From: Paeniglutamicibacter gangotriensis Lz1y
Lineage (GTDB): Bacteria > Actinomycetota > Actinomycetes > Actinomycetales > Micrococcaceae
NCBI RefSeq assembly: GCF_000348945.1
Contig: NZ_AOCK01000013.1
Span: 96,711 to 160,710 of the forward strand
Reading direction: 5' to 3'
DNA length: 64,000 nt
Under the pieces are notes generated by a model, which did not search any database, was not told the origin of the DNA, and worked only from the letters and a program-made list of their open reading frames with translations. Of the stretch, positions 60,539 through 64,000 are shown one piece after another. A program made the translations under genes and the position numbers. Position 1 is the stretch's first letter, and every line of letters starts with the position of its first letter.

Positions 60539-61423
60539 ATGGAAGAAAAGATTTTGCGAACCGCCGATGGTGGATCCCTAGCGCTCTACACATATGGTGA
60601 TCCCCACGCTCCCGGGGAACGTCGTATCCTCGTGGTGGGCGGAGCGTTTCTGACCGCCATGATCTATCGTCCCTTCGCTGCCGCGCTCGGGGCCCGGCTG
60701 GGTGACGATTGGACGGTGGATGTCTACGATCGTCGAGGACGGGGAAATTCGAGCGAACAGCCCGATGACTATTCCATGGACACTGAGATTGATGATGTGA
60801 AGCTGGCACTTGAGTACACCGGTGCGAAGAACCTCTTCGGGCACTCCTTGGGCGGCGCCGTGGTGCTCAATGCGGTGCGTAGCTTCCTCGATCCACAGGA
60901 GCCGTGGGACGCGCCAATTCCTACGCGCCTGGCAGTTTATGACCCTGCAATCAATCTCGATGCATCGATCGACATGGCTTGGTTCAACGCTTTCTCAGAC
61001 GATGTGGCGGCCGGACGAAATAGCCGGGCGTTGGCACGTATGCAACGGGGCATGAACTTCTCGCCCACCCTGAGCAAGGTCCCTCAGCCGATCCTCGCAG
61101 CCCTCTTGGCAGGGACTTCGCGGACGAAGGCGGGAAAATTGGCCCGCACTTTGTTGCCAAGCGGTGTCGGTGAGTTGAGTGCAGCACTTGAAGAATCAGT
61201 GCCGGCCCAAAATTTCTCAATTCTGCCAAAAAACACACACTTCATGGCGGGGGCTAAAAGCGCCGCTTATTTCCGGTCGACGGCACGCACACTGCATGAG
61301 GTGGTGAAGGGCTCGACTTTCGCCGAGACGCCCAAGGGCATCCACGGCTCGGCTCCGGCCGATTTCAAGGATTTACTCGATGAAATTGGCGACTACTTCT
61401 CCGGCAAAAAGCCCGAAAAATGA
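60539..61423 (+). CDS. alpha/beta hydrolase
   Basis: 294 residues. YDRRGRGNSSEQPDDYS, the nucleophile elbow LFGHSLGGAVVLNAV with Ser near residue 103, and a late His (TPKGIHGSAP) fit the alpha/beta hydrolase triad. Substrate unknown. Divergent from lysS; strong terminator follows. Confidence 0.88.
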   Translation: MEEKILRTADGGSLALYTYGDPHAPGERRILVVGGAFLTAMIYRPFAAALGARLGDDWTVDVYDRRGRGNSSEQPDDYSMDTEIDDVKLALEYTGAKNLFGHSLGGAVVLNAVRSFLDPQEPWDAPIPTRLAVYDPAINLDASIDMAWFNAFSDDVAAGRNSRALARMQRGMNFSPTLSKVPQPILAALLAGTSRTKAGKLARTLLPSGVGELSAALEESVPAQNFSILPKNTHFMAGAKSAAYFRSTARTLHEVVKGSTFAETPKGIHGSAPADFKDLLDEIGDYFSGKKPEK

Positions 61424-61424
61424 C

Positions 61425-61471
61425 AATGCTGCTTTCGTCCTTCCCGAGAAATGAAGGACGAAAGCAGCATT
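61425..61471 (+). terminator. bidirectional terminator after the hydrolase gene
   Basis: AATGCTGCTTTCGTCCTTC pairs perfectly with its complement (19 bp) around a 9-nt loop. Lies between convergent hydrolase and M13 peptidase genes. Confidence 0.88.
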
Positions 61472-61480
61472 AACGGCAAA

Positions 61481-63484
61481 TCACCAGATCTTGACGCGGT
61501 CCTCTGGATCCAACCACATGCCGTCTCCGGGCTTGGTGCCGAAGGCTTCATGGAATGCATCCATGTTCTTTGGCACCTGGTTACAGCGGAACTCGCCAGG
61601 CGAGTGCGGGTCGGTGGTGATGCGGGTGACCATGGTTTCCGGTCGCATCAGGGTCCTCCAGCACTCAGCCCACGAGTAGAAGAAGCGCTGGTCCCCATTC
61701 AAGCCGTCGATGATTTCATCTGACTCCACTCCACGGGCGGCCAAGTCCAGCTTGTAGGCGGTGTAGGCGATGCCCAGACCGCCTAGGTCCCCGATGTTCT
61801 CTCCGAGGGTCAGTTTGCCATTGACGTGGTGCTCCGGAGCCTCCGGGGGCACCAGCGCATCGTATTGGTCAACGAGTTTCCCGGTGAGCTTTTCAAATGC
61901 CGTCCGGTCCTCGTCGGTCCACCAGTTCTTCAACTCTCCAGTTCCATCGAACTGCGATCCTTGGTCATCGAAACCGTGCCCGATTTCATGGCCGATCACT
62001 GCCCCGATAGCCCCGTAGTTCGAGGCAGCATCGCGGTCGGCGTCAAAGAACGGTGAGCGCAGGATGGCCGCCGGGAACGCAATTTCATTGAGCAAGGGAT
62101 GGTAGTAGGCGTTGACCGTCTGTGGGTACATGAACCATAGTTCTCGATCCACCCCGTCATCGATCTTTTTGAGTTCACGAAGGAATTCGAATTCGTTGGC
62201 CGCGGCCGTATTGGAGATGACGTTGTCGGCGACCGTTGACATGCTTGAGTAGTCGATCCACTCATTCGGGTAGCCGATCTTGGGACGGAACATCGAGAGT
62301 TTTTCGAGTGCCTTGTCCTTGGTTTCCGGACTCATCCATTCCAGTTCACCGATGGATAGGCGGTACGCGTCAATGAGGTTGGCAACCAGCGCATCCATTT
62401 CGTCCTTGCTGCGCTGGGGGAAGTGCTTGGCCACGTATATCTGGCCGATGTCCTCGCCGACCGCACCTTCGGTGAATGCTACGCCACGCTTCCAACGCTC
62501 ACGTAGCTCCTTAACTCCGGAGAGTTTCGCGGAGTAAAAGGAAAAGTTCTCGTTGACGAATGCGCTAGATAGGTAGGGCGCGTTCGAGCGAATCAGCTGC
62601 ACCGCCAGCCAGTGCTGCCAGGATGCCAGTGGCTCGCTGCCCAAGACTTCTTCCAGCCCCTTGAGGTAGCTGGGCTGCCAGACGTCGACCTCGGCAAAGT
62701 ATTTCTCTTCGATGCCGGCCCCGGCAAACCAGCCGGCGAGGGAAGGAATGTGCTCAAGCAGCGTTGCGGCATCCATGAGGTTGTAGCGGGCTTGAGCGTC
62801 GCGGCACTTGACCCGGTCCCAGTGGTGGGAGGCCAGCGCCGTTTCAAGTGCAATGACAGCTTGAGCCGCTGTCTCGGTGTCGCTGCGTTCGCCCAAGGTA
62901 AGCAACCGGCTCAGGTGTGCCTGATACTCACCAAGAAGCTCTACGAACTGCTCTTCACGGTAATAGGATTCGTCTGGCAGTCCGAGACCGCCCTGTATCA
63001 GGGTCAAAAGGTTGCGTTCCGGGGACCCTGCATCTGAGCTGGCGCCTGCCTGGATGAAGCCGGAGACCCCACGGCGGTAGAACGATCCGCTGAGGCTGAT
63101 CAGCTCCGCAATACTGGTAGTGGCGTAGATGGCGTCAAGGTCCGCGCGAATGGGCTCGACACCGTTGGATTCAATACGTTCTTCGTCCATGAAACTGGCG
63201 TAGAGGTTGGCAATGCGTTCCTTACGGGCATCGATTTCTCCGCCGGCCGCCTCAAGCTCTGCCTGGGCGGATTCGATAATGGCGTGCACCGAGGACTCTG
63301 AGTCGTCCCGCAACGCCATGAAGGAGCCGTAGCTGCCCTGGTCGGCCGGAATCTGCGCACTGTTCAGCCAAGCACCGTTTGCGTGGCGGTACAGATCGTC
63401 CTGCGGACGTGTACCTTCATCTCGGTGGCTCGTGCTGAGTTCTGGTTGCTCGGCGTTGGTTGCAACTGACGAATCGGTGCTCAT
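61481..63484 (-). CDS. M13 family metallopeptidase (PepO/neprilysin-like)
   Basis: About 667 residues, the full length of the M13 family. No signal peptide is evident, so it is probably cytosolic. The zinc site VIGHEIGHGFDDQGSQFDG near residue 505 and the third ligand in TLGENIGDLGGL near 570 are intact; NAYYHPLLNEIAFPAAIL is the substrate-binding signature and the C-terminus CNQVPKNMDAFHEAFGTKPGDGMW is conserved. Oligopeptide cleavage. ATG at 63484 with GGAGAG 7 nt upstream. Confidence 0.94.
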   Translation of the reverse strand: MSTDSSVATNAEQPELSTSHRDEGTRPQDDLYRHANGAWLNSAQIPADQGSYGSFMALRDDSESSVHAIIESAQAELEAAGGEIDARKERIANLYASFMDEERIESNGVEPIRADLDAIYATTSIAELISLSGSFYRRGVSGFIQAGASSDAGSPERNLLTLIQGGLGLPDESYYREEQFVELLGEYQAHLSRLLTLGERSDTETAAQAVIALETALASHHWDRVKCRDAQARYNLMDAATLLEHIPSLAGWFAGAGIEEKYFAEVDVWQPSYLKGLEEVLGSEPLASWQHWLAVQLIRSNAPYLSSAFVNENFSFYSAKLSGVKELRERWKRGVAFTEGAVGEDIGQIYVAKHFPQRSKDEMDALVANLIDAYRLSIGELEWMSPETKDKALEKLSMFRPKIGYPNEWIDYSSMSTVADNVISNTAAANEFEFLRELKKIDDGVDRELWFMYPQTVNAYYHPLLNEIAFPAAILRSPFFDADRDAASNYGAIGAVIGHEIGHGFDDQGSQFDGTGELKNWWTDEDRTAFEKLTGKLVDQYDALVPPEAPEHHVNGKLTLGENIGDLGGLGIAYTAYKLDLAARGVESDEIIDGLNGDQRFFYSWAECWRTLMRPETMVTRITTDPHSPGEFRCNQVPKNMDAFHEAFGTKPGDGMWLDPEDRVKIW

Positions 63485-63935
63485 TGTGGTTCTCTCCATT
63501 CATCCGTACGCATGCAACAGTTATCGCGCATCTGCACATCTGTCCCCGGGGCTGACACGGGAAAGCGGGATGGCAAAATACGGGCGGCGATGCACATCGT
63601 GTTATACGTCTCAAACACACACTGTACGCGTATGAAGCAAGAACTTGACACAATTCCCTCACGGTTATTCCGCGGGTGAAATGATGTCGCACCGCGGGGT
63701 CGAGCTTCGCGGCAGTAAGGGCGCATCTGGGCAAGTGGGCGCTTCGGCTTGTGGGCGATTGGGACCGTGCTGCCCTGCTCAGTGCTTCTGCAAAAACCTG
63801 CACGGTGCGTCCAGGCGCCTAACTTCCTCCGCACATGAACTCCGTGCCGCTGTTCGTGGGGCCAACACCGGTCGGTCCGCATCCCGTTTCTCGCAGTCAG
63901 GGGAATGCCGTTGCCTTATCGACCGCAATGAATCG
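63485..63935 (+). other. gene-free stretch at the right end
   Basis: About 450 bp upstream of the peptidase gene. Short frames have poor coding character and no domain. Nothing beyond the peptidase Shine-Dalgarno sequence was recognised until the DnaA boxes. Confidence 0.45.
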
Positions 63936-63958
63936 TTGTCCACAGGAGTTGTGGATAA
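63936..63958 (+). promoter_or_regulatory. inverted pair of DnaA boxes
   Basis: TTGTCCACA (63936-63944) and TTATCCACA on the other strand (63950-63958) lie head-to-head 5 nt apart. Both fit the actinobacterial DnaA box. They may mark a DnaA-regulated gene, a titration site or the edge of oriC beyond the window. Confidence 0.55.
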
Positions 63959-64000
63959 CTTTCGGCCTCACCCCCGGCCTGCACGAATCGCGGCCTGGAC

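Noticed and set aside
1..64000. Mobile elements, prophage, CRISPR arrays, toxin-antitoxin or defence islands
   Set aside because: No transposase, integrase, phage, Cas or known defence gene, and no spaced direct repeats, were recognised anywhere in the window.

Overview
The window is a chromosomal segment of a high-GC actinobacterium, most likely of the Micrococcaceae (Arthrobacter, Paeniglutamicibacter or Glutamicibacter type). Pointers are the actinobacterial nucleoid protein Lsr2, the order lysS - small membrane protein - lsr2 - clpC - GNAT acetyltransferase - mutY - disA - radA, frequent GTG starts, and many genes whose TANNNT -10 box lies only 6-8 nt before the start codon, as in leaderless actinobacterial mRNAs. 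No insertion sequence, prophage, CRISPR array or plasmid gene was recognised. The genus is an inference; nothing here proves it.

Layout. 0-3 kb: a DevC/LolD-type ABC exporter (ATPase + FtsX-like permease) and an unusual MBL-fold protein. 3-6.6 kb: a three-gene valine-degradation operon (mmsA, 3-hydroxyisobutyryl-CoA hydrolase, mmsB). 6.8-9.5 kb: xthA, an unknown gene, a YdcF-like protein. 9.5-11.7 kb: a tightly overlapping five-gene Asp23/Gls24-DUF2273-AmaP-like envelope cluster. 11.9-12.3 kb: a tRNA Glu-Asp-Phe operon with promoter and terminator. 12.5-18 kb: a zincin, a gene-free stretch, a secreted NlpC/P60 peptidoglycan hydrolase, a tandem universal stress protein and an AzgA-type purine permease. 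18-29 kb: methyltransferases, a spermidine-synthase-like protein, GNAT, thiamine-binding-like protein, lipoprotein, AzlCD branched-chain amino acid exporter, alanyl-tRNA editing protein, glycerophosphodiesterase, DUF445 and several small membrane proteins. 29-35 kb: a PLP (alanine-racemase-fold) enzyme translationally coupled to an FAD sugar-lactone oxidase, then a Lrp/AsnC regulator and an aminotransferase-permease pair with an operator-like repeat. 35-39 kb: secreted nuclease/phosphatase-fold protein, TPP enzyme, tRNA-Lys beside eroded sequence. 40-49 kb: PhoU-like + PiT phosphate transporter, Ldh-type dehydrogenase, PadR + HAAS-type membrane protein pair, and pstSCAB with a clear PhoP box. 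49-64 kb: FUSC protein, radA, disA, mutY, GNAT (ArgA-like), clpC, lsr2, lysS, alpha/beta hydrolase, M13 peptidase, and a pair of DnaA boxes at the end.

How the genes fit together. Two phosphate uptake routes (PiT and Pst) lie 3 kb apart; pstS carries a PHO box and is separated from pstC by a long stem-loop that should favour PstS over-production. RadA and DisA (c-di-AMP synthase that scans DNA) are adjacent and near MutY and XthA, a loose DNA-repair neighbourhood. Start codons were placed by Shine-Dalgarno sequence, by -10 spacing (leaderless), or by overlap with the upstream gene, and the choice is stated for each gene.

No clearly new multi-gene system stands out. The best candidates for little-described biology are the Asp23/AmaP-like operon, the PLP enzyme-lactone oxidase pair, the PadR/HAAS module, and the widespread leaderless architecture.
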